Source of the DNA: Cristatella mucedo
Lineage: Eukaryota; Bryozoa; Phylactolaemata; Cristatellidae
Assembly: GCA_009760855.2 (NCBI GenBank)
Contig: WPIO01000005.1
Coordinates: 1,540,001 to 1,575,000, forward strand
DNA length: 35,000 nucleotides
Reading direction: 5' to 3'
A program made the position numbers and the translations under genes. Position 1 is the stretch's first letter. Every line of letters starts with the position of its first letter. A model generated the notes under the pieces. The model did no database searches. It had not been told where the DNA came from and saw only the letters and a program-made list of their open reading frames with translations. This document shows positions 10,990 through 22,507 of this stretch, in pieces.

Positions 10990-11313
10990 GCATGCCAGAC
11001 GGAAGTCGCCAGCTGGCCAGGCGGCTGCTCGAACTACTCCGCCTCTCTCGCTCCGGCTGAGATCGCCGCCGCTGCTGCTGCCGCCGCCGTGCAGCCGGCG
11101 CTCGGCGACGGGTCGCCGAGCGCTCGCTGCTGCAGCGGCGACGGTGACGGGAGCGCCACACACACCGAGGCGACGACGAGCCGAAAATGGCAGGCCGACT
11201 TGCAGCCGCACCCGGCTAAACCGGGCGGCACCGGACGAACTGTAGACGGGAGCAGCAAGGAACTCACTGACACTGACACTGACAAAGCTAGCTGTGATTA
11301 CTGCGGTGACTGA
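10990..11313 (+). CDS. Candidate terminal exon (alternative cytoplasmic end)
   Basis: After the strong acceptor ending at 10989, phase 0 gives 107 residues to TGA (11311-11313): ACQTEVASWPGGCSNYSASL, Ala-rich sequence, SKELTDTDTDKASCDYCGD. Phase 2 entry, directly after the transmembrane exon, is also open (G-HARRKSPAGQAAARTTPP and onward) to TAG at 11243-11245. Two open frames over one GC-rich stretch lower the weight of either. There is no match to known neuregulin tail motifs. The signal I trust is the splice acceptor; the coding call is weak. Confidence 0.28.
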   Translation, partial: ACQTEVASWPGGCSNYSASLAPAEIAAAAAAAAVQPALGDGSPSARCCSGDGDGSATHTEATTSRKWQADLQPHPAKPGGTGRTVDGSSKELTDTDTDKASCDYCGD

Positions 11314-13175
11314 CGCGCGGCAGCGTGAGCAGCCTGTGCGCCGCCGCCGCCGCGCCCTCCCGCCGCCTCTGACGACGTCGAACGAGACGACAGCAAAAAC
11401 CGTGCCTCGGGACTTCGCCGCCCGGACAGCAGCAGCGCTGACCGGCTACGTCGGGGCCCATCCTCGATCCCATTGTGCAGCACGCTTCCTGGCTCGGTTT
11501 AGCGGATCGCCGGATCCAGGCCGGGACCTCGGCAGCGCGAAGCCGGAGCAAGCTCTGCTCTCCTGAAGCTTACAGTCAAGCCCGGGATTCCTCGACAGCT
11601 TCGGTCGAGAGCAATTGCAGATTTTGTTTATTTGTTTTTTAAGCGACCAACTAAGTAAATGCGTATGCATTTTCCCGTTCCTTCCCTCGAGGGGCTATGT
11701 ACATACTCGCGTAAGGTTATCTTACTCCAACCGTCGCCGCCGCGGCCGCGTCCAGCTTTGGTACAGGCCGAGGCGATGGCTAGCGTTCCAGTGGCGTCCA
11801 ATCGCTGACTACGATCCACCGCTACGGCCGCTGCTACCACTGCTGCTGCGCTGCACGACACTGGTGCGACAGCGGTCGGCGAGACGGATCTGAGCTCGCT
11901 GGCGACTCACTGGAGATCGCGGCGGCAAGCGGCGGCACTCCTGGCGCTCATGACCGGCCGACGAATCCTTGCGATGTCGATCGAAGCGAAGGCCTAGCCG
12001 GAAGTCTACCGCTGATGCAACCTTGGACGCCCAAGTGTCCGCTTTCTGGGAAAGCGGCCCGATTGCGTCGTGCCTCGGTCACTCGGCAGCAGGCGCGGCG
12101 GCCAGCGCTGCTGCCGGCGTTCGCTTGAAGTCAGTCGCAGTGACCCGAGCGGAGAGAGGCTGACGCCGAAGCCGCACGCTCGCCGGAGCTGACGTCATTG
12201 GAAGCTGAAGGAGGAGCCGCGAGACGCGTCATTGGAAGCGAGGCGAGCGTCGAGCCTCGTCGTGCTTCATTCCAGTTCCGGCGACTGTTTTCCCGTTTGC
12301 GTTCCCTCCTGCGACGCACGCCCTTGTGCAGGTCATTCGTCGCGTCAGCCAGCGGGCCCGAGGCGACGGTGCTTCGCCGGCGAGGCTGCAGCTTCCTAGC
12401 GGGGCAGACGCCGGCGCCGCACGCTGCTAGCCGTGCTGCGGCTGCGGCCGCAGCCGCTCGTGGCCGTCCCCCCAATCTCTGCTCTCCTGCCTGCCTTGCC
12501 GTTCGCACCTGGCGGCGGCGGCGGCCAGTATTTTTGTAAGCTCATGTGGAGTCGCCCGCTGCAGGCAACTAGCACGCCAGTTTATTTATTGTGTGTGCCC
12601 GCTGCGAAGAGGAGTTCGTAATAAATTATTCTGTCTCACCTATTGTTTTCCTTTCTCTCGCCCCGCCCCCCCCCCCCCCCCCCCCCCCCCGCCCCCCGCC
12701 CCCTATTTCTTTTCTTTTCTTTGCTTCGGCTCTGTCCGAGGGCACCTCTGGCTGCGATGCAGAACGGCCGGCGGTCCCGAGCCTGCCTGCAATCCTCCCT
12801 GCCGCCGAGGGCCTGCCTGGTCGTCCGAGCTCGGTCGTTCGAGTGCGTGCCGAAGAATTGCCGCGTCGTAGGAGGCAGGTGGCATCCGCCGGAACAATCG
12901 GCATCTCTTCTTCGAAGTCTCGTAGGAGCGGCTGCGGGCTGCGGCGGTGGCTGCAGCATCAGCTGGGTGGCAGCATCGGTTGACGGTCTGCACTTAGGCC
13001 GCGGAAAGGCCGCATCCTGAGAGCAGGGTCAAGGCAAACAGTGCTTGCTTTATGCGCCATTTTTTTAAGGACAAACGGCAGCTGGCACTAATATCGACTG
13101 TGTCTTTGTTCTTTTTTCCCCATAATGGCTGCAATTGTTTCAGCCAGCGATTCCTGCCTTGTGGCTTTCTGCATT
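11314..13175. other. GC-rich interval with poly-C tract
   Basis: A run of 25 C lies at 12666-12690, and Ala/Arg-rich open frames occur on both strands. Nothing resembles a known protein, and no promoter or RNA gene was recognised. Confidence 0.5.
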
Positions 13176-13279
13176 CTCTCTCTCTCCTCTCTCCTCCCTC
13201 TCCTCTCTCCTCACTCTCTCTCTCTCTCCTGTTTCCTCTCTCTCTCTCTCTCTCCTCTCCTCTCTCTCTCTCTCCTCTC

Positions 13280-13341
<62 letters not shown>

Positions 13342-13402
13342 TCTCTCTCCTCTCTCTCTCTCTCCTGTTTCCTCTCTCTCTCCCCTCTCTCTCTCTCCTC
13401 TC

Positions 13403-13458
<56 letters not shown>

Positions 13459-13609
13459 CTCTCTTCTCTCTCTCCTCTCTCTCTCTCTCTCCTGTTTCCT
13501 TACTCTCTCCTCTCTGTCTCCATCTCTCTCTCCTCTCTCTCTCTCTCCTCTCTCTCTCTCCTGTTTCCCTCTCTGTCTCCCTCTCCCTCTCCCTCTCTCT
13601 CTCTCTCTG

Positions 13610-13678
<69 letters not shown>
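13172..13678. repeat. (CT)n tract, about 500 bp, interrupted
   Basis: It is mostly CT dinucleotides with TCCTCTC and CTGTTTCC interruptions that recur in a higher-order pattern (for example CTCCTGTTTCCTCTCTCT at several places). The last 60 bp or so are pure CT. The Leu-Ser open frames across it are artefacts of the repeat. Confidence 0.97.
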
Positions 13679-13681
<3 letters not shown>

Positions 13682-13694
13682 CATGCAGCAAGCA

Positions 13695-13795
13695 GCGATC
13701 ATATGGCAGATCCTCGGAGCCAGCTGACATCGCTAGCAGCAGAACTCTTCATGAGTGAAGAGAAGCCAAGATTGTGGTCTAGCACGAATGCACGG
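13695..13795 (+). CDS. Weak candidate exon after the CT tract
   Basis: The CT tract runs into gcacatgcagcaagcag, giving three closely spaced AGs behind an extreme polypyrimidine run, and a clean donor cgg|gtgagc follows at 13796. One frame is open throughout: DHMADPRSQLTSLAAELF, then MSEEKPRLWSSTNAR. Its composition is balanced, unlike the low-complexity frames nearby. Entry at the third AG would be phase 2, exit phase 0. No homology was recognised. Confidence 0.3.
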
Positions 13796-13909
13796 GTGAG
13801 CGATAACTGCTACCTGAGTGGTCGATGGAGTCATCCCACAAGAACGTTGCTTTAGGATTCACGAATAATGACCCTTATGGGCCAGGAGGCTGAGCGCCAT
13901 GTTTAGACT
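13796..13909. other. Short unique interval before LINE-B piece
   Basis: No feature was seen here. Confidence 0.5.
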
Positions 13910-14100
13910 ATTCTTTGCATGCTGACCCTGTGCATGTCACCCCTAACCATATTATTCATTTCGTCTGTTTTTCAAGCATGATTTTACTTACCATTCAATT
14001 GCATTTCACTTTACAGCAAATGTAAAGCGCCTAGAGAGAGATTAAGTTCTCTGAGGGCGCTTTATCAAGTGAACTATTATTATTATTATTATTATCTGCG
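13910..14100 (+). mobile_element. LINE-B 3' end with hairpin tail and (ATT)n
   Basis: It starts around TGCATGCTGACCCTGTGCAT and ends in GTAAAGCGCCTAGAGAGAG, ATTAAGTTCTCTGAGGGCG, CTTTATCAAGTG and an ATT repeat. The same 190 bp recurs at 21113-21335. The tail can fold, with GCGCC/GGCGC and AGAGA/TCTCT pairing. L2-type LINEs of animals are known to end in a similar GTAAAGCG...GCGCTATATAAAT-(ATT)n structure; I place it near that group by inference. Confidence 0.8.
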
Positions 14101-14504
14101 AAGTTCTGCGAAGTTTCCTTTGCAGGTGCTCAGACCGAGTATACGCCGACAGGCGGCCACAGTAGCCACACATTGCGTGTCCTTACGAAGAAATGAAAGG
14201 AAGAAACCGATGCTACTTGACTGCTCAATGCGCACACTGTAGATATTGATGCCCGATGATGTTCTGAGACGAATTTATGCAGCTTCGCTGCTGTGGCTTT
14301 GGCTGGCCGAAGGTTGTCAGTCTAGACAGAGCTGACGAATGTTTCAATTTAGAAAATGGCTCTCAACTTTCTGACGTCTTTCCTTGTGCGTCAATCTCTT
14401 TCATCCAAGGTTTGGCTAAAACAGCGTTCACGCTGCTGTGGTTGGCTCACTTGGCTTACTTATATACCCAATTCATTAATTAAAGTCATTGTAAAGCTGA
14501 CGGG
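14101..14504. other. Interval without recognised gene
   Basis: Short open frames only. No match and no RNA gene were seen. Confidence 0.5.
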
Positions 14505-14878
14505 AATCAGCTACGTCCAGCTGTTCCATTCCTCCGCGTAAAGGCCTTTGGTGACAGAAGCTTTTGCTCTGCAGGTCCTAGACTTTGGAACCCACTTCCA
14601 CGATTCTAACGAAACGACCACTACTCTGCTGCTGCCGACAGTGGCACAACCTTTCCAGCCCTGCTGAGCTGCCACTTCCATGTTACTCACTACCTCAACT
14701 GCTCTCCTGACTCTTGTATGCTTCCCACTTTCTCTGTTTGCATGAGATGCAGTCTGTTGGCTACTGAATTCGTACCGAAAGCCGCTCAGTCTGCGAGTAC
14801 GATATACAAAACTCCCATGCATAACACCCACATAGTCTGTGTAGCTTTGTGGAGTTACAGACGGAGATTGTATATAAC
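14505..14878 (+). mobile_element. LINE-A 3' fragment
   Basis: It aligns by eye with 18370-18690: AAAGGCCTTTGGTGACAGAA, CTCTGCAGGTCCTAGACTTTGG, then the same 3' untranslated sequence (CTGAGCTGC, ATGCTTCCCACTTTCTCT, GTCTGTTGGCTAC). The protein remnant FGDRSFCSAGPRLWNPLP matches the end of the LINE protein below. Confidence 0.85.
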
Positions 14879-16012
14879 GTAAATATAAGCAGGCGCAGGT
14901 AACCAAGTTTTAACAGCCTGCTACGGGCACAGTGCTCATAAATAGGAAGTGAGCTGGCTCTATGAACAAACGACGCCGTATTAGCTACTCAAATGACACC
15001 GGGCCTTGCCTTTAAAATATGAAATCGTGTCAAGTCCCTCACTGCCAAACATCTTTATAATCGAGAAGTTTTCGCTCTCCGAGATTGTAGAATCGGTATG
15101 AATCTGATTGTAACTGATCAACCGGACAGCTTGAGTTGCCACCAGAGCTGGCTTGTCCATTCAGAGCTTCTCTTCGGAAACCGATGCAGCAATTTCCAAA
15201 AGCAATCGAATTCGTATGACAATTAATTTCAAAAGCACCATTGTGTTTGAGTGCCATCGTACTTTGCCGCCAGGTCGTGGGCTCTAATCCTAAAGCAGAC
15301 AGATCTTATTTAACCACTACAAATGGGACTGGTAGCCTCTGGAGTTCTTCTTCTGACGCTATATAAATGAAACTTTGAATCAGCAGACTCTCACCTTACC
15401 TTTTATCCCGCCATTCACAGGGGTCCCCAAACTACTGCTACTTCCTTCTCCATCTACTACCGCACCCGTTGTTTGCCTACCCACCGTTTAGGCAGTCGGC
15501 GTTTCGGCTTCGGCTTTCGTAGTTTTCGGCCTTCGTTTTCGGCTTTACTTCTACTTGAAAGACTAGGTCTGAAAATTACATTTGGGAACACTTGCCAATT
15601 TTGAGTTCCGTGTCAGGTCATCGTAAATATGAACAATCCTGTTTTCAAAGTAAAAAAAAAAGCAGCGTGTCATTTATGTCGCTGTTCATGTGCGATCGTG
15701 TGAATCTGCTGAATCGCGCATTGTCGGCAGGCTGCATTGTAAGCATTCGGTGATTCGCTGTCTGGCAACCGAGTTGTCAAGCTGAGCTCCTAGCTTAGCA
15801 TCGCACAAGCGGACTGCTGCTGCTCAAGCATCAATGTCAAGAAGACATAATGATATATGTTCGCACAGTTTAATCCGTAAGTAGATTTTGAGAAATTCTG
15901 CAAAGTATCTCGTTTGCTGAATTAGCCGGGTAGCTCCTGGTCGAACAGAGTGTATAAGCAAATGTTCTCAATGTCTTGCAACACCTAATGCGACTTGGCA
16001 CTTTCACGTTGT
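14879..16012. other. Interval with one degenerate SINE
   Basis: About 15276-15372 there is a B-box-like GGTCGTGGGCTCTAATCC, and about 50 bp later TTCTTCTTCTGACGCTATATAAATG, which looks like a decayed copy of the SINE-1 tail. Nothing else was recognised. Confidence 0.5.
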
Positions 16013-16160
16013 ACTGGCTTGGCCCAGTGGTTAAAGGTACTCGCCTCGTAAGAAGCTCAATGTGAATGCATTTGTGACTGAGGTCGTGCGCTCAAGCCCC
16101 GTAGCATATGTGAAGCGCCTGAATAGATATTGAGTTCTCTTAGGGCGCTACGCAAGTGAA
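16013..16160 (+). mobile_element. SINE-1 copy (tRNA-derived head, LINE-like tail)
   Basis: The head TTGGCCCAGTGGTTAAAGG resembles a polymerase III A box and GGTCGTGCGCTCAAGCCCC a B box. The tail GTGAAGCGCCTGAATAGAT, ATTGAGTTCTCTTAGGGCG, CTACGCAAGTG is the same hairpin as in LINE-B. This fits a SINE that uses a LINE's 3' tail for reverse transcription. Confidence 0.85.
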
Positions 16161-17880
16161 TTGGAGTACAAAGTAGCCGCTTCACTGCTGCAAAAGCGCC
16201 GAACGCTGGCTGTTCTCCGCTGGTTCAGCCCCGACAGTCGCTTCCACAACTTTAATGCAAGAGAAGTTCCGTTTCTTGTGCAGCCGGATTTTCATCTGCT
16301 GCCACTCTTCCTAGATACCTTCTACTTGCTCCGTCGACTGCCCTCTGGTTTCGATTGCGCTTCTCACTTTATCTTTGCTGTGAGATACAAAGGTTGCTGC
16401 TGGCAACTCGTGCACACTTTAAAAGCGTTTAGGATAAGGATTATCTATAGACAACGCCAACGCGAAGAAGCGCTTCGTCGTCGTGGCGTTTTAAAGTTGC
16501 ATATGAATATACTTCCATGTATAGCACCACCTATATTATGCCTTGTGGCAACTGTGGCATCTGGTCGGACAGGCGGGCTGACTAATATGCCACGACACGA
16601 TCAATAGTATAATTTTAGTTGTATAGCAGTACCGTGCATGTGTGCACACATTTCCGCTAATGGCTCAGCCAAACAATCCATAACAAGTGAGTGTGAACTG
16701 AACTGAGTCTAAGCATCTTAGCTGCCTATAAAACGTAAGGGCAGCTCAGCAAAGTCAAATTAGAATGCTTAGATACAAAAGCAGGTAAAGATACAATTGC
16801 GATCGGCTGTGGTCATAATAATAATGACAATGACTAGGACAGCCGCTTGGTGAGCAGTGGGCAGACTGTGCCACACAACCTGACCGCATTCGCGGCCGAA
16901 GCGCCGCTCGAGTGCCATTCGGCCTCAAGCGTCAGCCTCTGGGTGTATGCACTTCACCCCGTCTTCTTCCGATAAATACAAATAATAATCTTATAAATAA
17001 TGACAATAATATGTTGATACAATATTATTTAATACGATATATTATAATATTAATATTAATGTAAATTTAATATTAATTATATATACAATATAAAGATAGT
17101 ATTAATATAATACAATATAATAATAATAATATAATCTTAATAACACAATCTAATAAAATATCATATTAATAATGATTTTACGGCCGCACCGTAGCCGCAT
17201 CCCAGCATCCCAGCTTAAGGTAAGGGCCTCTCACATTATCAGCATAAACCTAAAGTAAGGTACGGCCGCATCGCCGGAGTGAGTGCTAGCAATTAGAATA
17301 GATTTACTCACTTACGCCGAAATAGCAGCTCATTCGTCAAAGCGTGCAGTAACCTACTGGCTCAGCGTCTTTGCAAAATCCCGATCCATTGCCAACTACA
17401 GGGTCTCCAGTAAGCTGTCGAGAAGAGTTATTTAGAGCGATCCCTCTATTGCCTGTCGATGAGCTGCTGGTTAATCAGCGAAGGCTCGCTCTGATTATTA
17501 TCATCTCCGGTGGCGCGAGTTCAGATGTGCGCGGCCAGCTGCTAGGGAATGAAAGCGAGGCTATTTCGTAGCGGCCATAAAATAGGAGTCGCAAGCTTGT
17601 CTTTGGTCTCCATCATTTTGCTAAGTACCAAGAATAACCTGCACTCAATAGCTATCGTGTTAGGTGAGTGAGGTGAAATTGAATTACGACGTGGCTTGCT
17701 CACCATTAACTAGATCTTAGCTGGCCATCCGACGACACAGCGACGAAATGCTTCCGCTTCCTTTTTGGCTCGCCTAGGGCGATGCATCAGCCAACCCTAG
17801 AGGTAATTCCACGGGCTCGCTCATTGGTGAGGGATGAATAAACATGGCCTGCTCATAGGACACCCTAAGGTGTGAGGCTT
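16161..17880. other. Interval with AT-rich island
   Basis: An open frame (16161-16607, +) has no ATG start there and no recognisable domain. A strongly AT-rich stretch (about 16975-17180), built of AATA/ATTA words, follows. No gene was called. Confidence 0.5.
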
Positions 17881-18700
17881 GATCAAAAGGCTTTGCTCTT
17901 CTAATAGGTAATGCTGTTGTGCGACCATCACCACGTGCTCAAAATTTAGGTGTCGTTTTCGACCGCTGCCTAAATTTTAAAAGCTCCATTCTGAAGACTG
18001 CTTCTGCAGTTACCCATCCCGTCCGATCCCTATCTAAGATTAGGAGCTGTCTTCCACAGTGGCATGCAAAATATTTAACCAGCTCCTTACTTCGGTCTCG
18101 GCTTCATTATTGTAATTCCCTTTTAGCTGGGCTACCAAAGAAAGTAACTAGGCCACTGCAGCTGGCTACAAACGTGGCTGCAAGGCTAGTTTTCAAGTCC
18201 CAGAGGTTTGACCTTTGTTAAACGAGCTAGGATGGCTGCCGGTTGAGCAACGGATACCGAACAAAGTGCTTGCACTGACCCACAAGGCCCGCCTCGGCTT
18301 GGCTCCTCCACACCTAGCTGAACTGCTGCACCAGTTTCAGCCTCCTCGTGCGCTCGGATCCTGTATAGCCAATAAATTAGCTGCTCCATCCCTTCGCTTA
18401 AAGACCGTTGGCGACAGAAGCTTTAGCTCTGCAGGTCCTAGACTGTGGAGCTCGCTTCCACAATTCTTATGCAACGACAACTAATCTCCTGCTGCCGACT
18501 ATGGCTCGTCCTTTCCAGCGGTCCTGAGCTGCTACGTTTATGCTTCCCACTTTCTCTTTGTTGCGCGAGACGAAGTCTGTTGGCTACCGAATGCGTACTG
18601 AAAGCACCCTATGATATGAGTGCGCTATAAGAAACTCTCCTGCGTAGCACCCACATGGACCCGCGGCGGCTCGTTGAGAGATGGAGAGCTACACAAAATT
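17881..18700 (+). mobile_element. 5'-truncated LINE-A with reverse transcriptase C-terminal part
   Basis: The frame gives ALLIGNAVV, then NLGVVFDRCLNFKSSI, LHYCNSLLAGLPKK and LQLATNVAARLVF. After a stop/frameshift near 18220 it gives LGWLPVEQRIPNKVLALTHK, LAPPHLAELL, then VGDRSFSSAGPRLWSSLPQF. This motif order is the thumb and C-terminal part of non-LTR retrotransposon reverse transcriptases of the CR1/L2-like groups. The 5' end of the element is missing, as is usual for LINE insertions. The break between the two frames shows it is dead. The 3' untranslated part follows to about 18700. Confidence 0.92.
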
Positions 18701-20949
18701 GCTGCGGCATATAAACCACACAATCCTCAAGCCTTCCAAGTTACAGTCTGACGTACTTGCAGGAAATGGTGCCTCAATGCGCGATTCCAGGCTCAGCTCC
18801 ACATGTGTCCAGAGCAGTTATTGGACAACTTGTATAAATTTGTCACTTCATTTCACCTGCACACTCTGGATGTACCGGCGACTCTTGGGGTCTATTGCGG
18901 GTCTCCAATAGCGACGGTCGTTCACGTTGAAGGGCATGCATTGCGCGTGGTAGATTTCGCAAGAGACAGCGGAAATCCTCAGCTGCTCTGAGGAGGTTCT
19001 ATTGCACTTTCTTCCCCAAACCCTCGCACTGCTTCTACTGCATGCATAGATCGGCCGACCGCCTTCAGCAGCCATCACCGCGCCTGCACCTCCTGCGAGA
19101 GACCTTGAGCACATACCGAGTGCAGTGTGAAGCCCCGACGACAAATCTATCGCGCTCCAGCATCGCAGACAAGTCCAGAAAAGTCACTGTCGTGCTCGGC
19201 AGTCATCGCCTAGCCTACGCGGTCTTTGTTGCAATCTTTCGGCAGCGCATCGGGCGTTGGACTGCGAAGCGAAGCCTGAACGCGTTCGCGAGCCGCCGCC
19301 TCGCGAGTGGGGGCGAAGCACGGATCTACTGACCAGAAGCTAGTGTTGTGGTGACATTTTCGGCTGCCCGCTTCAGTCACGAACCCCTATTTGTATTCGC
19401 CCGAACCGAGGAGAGTTGGCTGGCGACGACGCACTTCGATGTGCTCACGAGAAATTAGACAATCCTTTGGATTGGTCGTAAAGAAGATGACGCAAAGATG
19501 GTATCGGTTGCAGTAGGCTCAGCGCACACAAATCTAACTTGTGCCTTCTGCTGCCTATTTCTTGAAAAGATTGACACGCTCATGAACCCGTGTGAACTGA
19601 GTTCCAAAATTAAATGAAAGTATCGTGGCACGCTTGCGAGCAATCTGACGCGTTGGCAAGGACTGGCACTCGGTCTGGAATTTGTTTTCTCTCAAGCACA
19701 TCAAAGTCACATCCCAAGACTCGATCGCTCGTTGGCTTAGAGCTGCACTCTGACAAATTTCTAGGAAAGCCGGGTCGTTTCTTTTGAATGGCGAACAATG
19801 AAATATCACTCTGGTGGATAATCGTATGAGGAACAGAATCTCAAAACCAAATCATTAATGGCATAGTGGAATTTTCATTAGACACGCTACTACAAGATCC
19901 AAGAGACGCAAGTCTCTAAACTATTCGGTAGTTGCCAGTCCTTGTGTCTACCGAACTGATTCATTCATGGGGTTCATTTATCCAGCAAGTCAATTGATTT
20001 CATCAGTCTTCAGACACTGGAATTTGTAGCTTCCTCAGTAGTGTCGCCTGATCTTTCCTCATTGGCTTGTGCTCTCTGTACAACTGCAACGGCTAGACTT
20101 CGACGATCTGCCGATATGACGATCAAAAACTCGTGTTACATCGGACTGTAGACCGCTGTTAGCAGGCTGCCTGAGATCCAAGGCTCATTCACCGCTAACT
20201 GCTTTCTCATAACTGACAGCGTTGGCTGCGATACCCAGAAACGTTGCCCAATCTAGAGCCACCGGCAGACAAAGAAACTCTTGTTCATTACAAAACCCCT
20301 ACTGATTAAAGGATCGAATGGGCTCAGCCAATCTGTGCCCATAAGGTCACAAGGCTTCGCAGGTGACGCAAAGTGTAATTCTATGTCGTAGTTTTGATTT
20401 TTTTTTTGAAAATTCACTAGCTTACGAGGAACCAACCAGACAAGGATATTGCATGCACTTTACTGCCATGGCAAAATCGCATTTACCACCTGGTCGGGTC
20501 TGAATCGGTAATCTCGCATGATCTCGAAAGTCTCATGAAACTAACTATTATCGTGTACACAGCAAATGTTTTAATTATAAGTTAAGATATCGAGTTTATT
20601 TGAGACTTTAGTGCTTTGTCTTGATGAGCGGACGTAATAATGATTGCAGTCATGGGGTTGCCAGGACTAAGCCACGGAGGGACGAGACGGTGACCTTGTA
20701 AAAGGCCGATTGTCGTGGGAAAGTAGAAGGAACCGTACAAATGCGGCAAGTTCCGGGGCTAGCGCTGATGGGTCTTATCCATGGGACTCAATGGCCCGAA
20801 GGCCCCCATTCCTACGCCTATGATTTCAAGTTAGCAACCGAAAGCTCAGTCAGTTTTTCAAAATTGCTTATAAAATGATGGATGTCGAACACATATTTTG
20901 GTATAAAAAGCTGGCGTAAAATGGACTTCCGTTTAAGTCATAGATTAAA
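18701..20949. other. 2.2 kb without recognised feature
   Basis: Short open frames occur on both strands; none shows a domain, splice pattern or composition that I can support. Confidence 0.5.
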
Positions 20950-21112
20950 AGCACTCTCATGATCACCGGTGGCGTAGCGCACGATGGTAAGGTTGTCAAA
21001 AAATGGCATACGCTATTTGAATTCAGCAAAACATCGCAAGAAAGTAGACTCCATCTGCGATCGCAATCTGTCTTCTCAGCTAGCACTACCGAATGCGAAC
21101 CGATAGCCACTT

Positions 21113-21231
21113 ATTTGCATACTGACCCTGTGCATGTCACCCCTAACTATGTTATTCATTTCGTTTGTTTATCAAGCATGATATTACTCACCATTCAATT
21201 GCATTTCCCTTTGCAGCAAATGTAAAGCGCC

Positions 21232-21286
<55 letters not shown>

Positions 21287-21335
21287 AGTTCTCTGAGGGC
21301 GCTCTATCAAGTGCATTATCATTATTATTATGATT
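21113..21335 (+). mobile_element. LINE-B 3' end with GA-expanded hairpin tail
   Basis: It is the same sequence as 13910-14100 (CTGACCCTGTGCATGTCACC ... GCAAATGTAAAGCGCCTAGAG), but the short GA run in the left arm of the tail hairpin has grown to more than 50 bp (21233-21284). Then ATTGAGTTCTCTGAGGGCG and a short ATT-rich tail follow. The 5' limit is uncertain. Confidence 0.85.
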
Positions 21336-21425
21336 AGGGCTGTGGGTGCGCTTTAAAAAACTCTCCTGCGAAACGCCGCATTGTCTTTGTGGAGTTTCAG
21401 ACGGATATACATTACATTCTGAAGA
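21336..21425 (+). mobile_element. LINE-A 3' tip
   Basis: GTGCGCTTTAAAAAACTCTC, then TGTCTTTGTGGAGTTTCAGA and ATACATTACATT match the end of the LINE-A copy that is reversed at 23545-23810. It directly follows the LINE-B tail. Confidence 0.7.
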
Positions 21426-22454
21426 CGCCAGTGCAATGCTAAGCGACTTACATCCATACCCCAAACGCGAGCCTGGAGCACTAAGAAGACCTGCAAATTG
21501 CCCCAGTTATTTTCGCTGTCGACTCTCTCCTACTGGTCTCAAAAGGACCTCGCTGCCAACTTCCGGCGGAAATTACACGCAAGCCTGGGGCTCTCGGTCG
21601 CATCTCTTCTCTGGGACGGACGGAGCGCACTCCAACGATGCCCTTCAGTTCCCTGGTAGTAACGGCGTTGTGGGCGAGAGACAAAGAGGAAATATTCACA
21701 ATATTAACAGTATCAATATTGACAATGCCCCGATTGGGCCGATTAGCCCAGCGATTCATTCAGGCTATCAGCTCCATCCAGGCCCTAAATTTAGCCGCGC
21801 CAAAATGGGTGACAGCGATGTCAGCGAAGCTGGCGAAAATCAATTACACCAGCAGGTGTTCCTCTGACGAGCAACAGGATGGACGCGTTTGCGAAACGCA
21901 GCGGACACGGCGACGGATGGCGACGCTCAGCGCTTGGACGCTGACCCCTTCCCCCTGGGTCGCGCCGGATAGCGGCGAACGCAATTAGTAACTATTAGCT
22001 GAGTGAGCAAAAATGAGATTACTCAAGTGCTCTGGGCGGCTGACCGCGTAACGCTCCCAGAAGGACTGGACATCCGGCGCATGTGCTACCGCAGTTTTCT
22101 TTACTTACATACCTAGGGTAGCCCTGGATGGCGCTTGAACCAACTCGGTCAGATCCCGCCCGCCCGCCCGACCGTCCATCCGAACTAGGCATGCTAGCTT
22201 GCACCGAAAGTGCAAGCGTTCTGTTTGCGGATTCCAGCTAGCTGGCGAGATCCCGGGTGAGAGGCAGCTGGGGGAAACGTGATAGCATGTTTTGCAGTGT
22301 AACGACTTCAAGATTCTGTCACTCACTTTTAGATCCCTCCATTCTCTGGATCCAGCCTACCTATCAGAACAGTCCATCGCTCCACTAGGCCGGGCACAAT
22401 ATCACCCAATTTTTCTTACTCAAATCGCTTAGCTATGCCTTGATTAAAAATAAT
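21426..22454. other. Interval with an unassigned open frame
   Basis: The + strand frame ending at 21867 is open for over 140 codons beyond the LINE tip (for example SDLHPYPKREPGALRRP and ISPAIHSGYQLHPGPKF). It has no recognisable domain and no clear splice sites. Nothing else was seen. Confidence 0.4.
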
Positions 22455-22507
22455 ACATTTGTGTAGCGCCCTTGAAGAACCGAATCTCTTTCTAGGCACT
22501 TTACAAA
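22455..22507 (-). repeat. LINE/SINE hairpin tail (minus strand)
   Basis: The reverse complement reads TTTGTAAAGTGCCTAGAAAG, AGATTCGGTTCTTCAAGGGC, GCTACACAAATG. It is a diverged copy of the shared tail. Confidence 0.75.

Noticed and set aside
12198-13020. Overlapping Ala/Arg/Pro-rich frames on both strands
   Set aside because: They are long because the sequence is GC-rich; composition mirrors between strands and no splice pattern fits.
13052-13855. 267-codon Leu-Ser-rich open frame
   Set aside because: It is almost wholly the (CT)n tract; only the short segment after the tract (13695-13795) has normal composition and was kept as a weak exon candidate.
16161-16607. 148-codon open frame following SINE-1
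   Set aside because: It starts within the SINE tail at a TTG, has no recognisable domain and sits next to decayed repeats.
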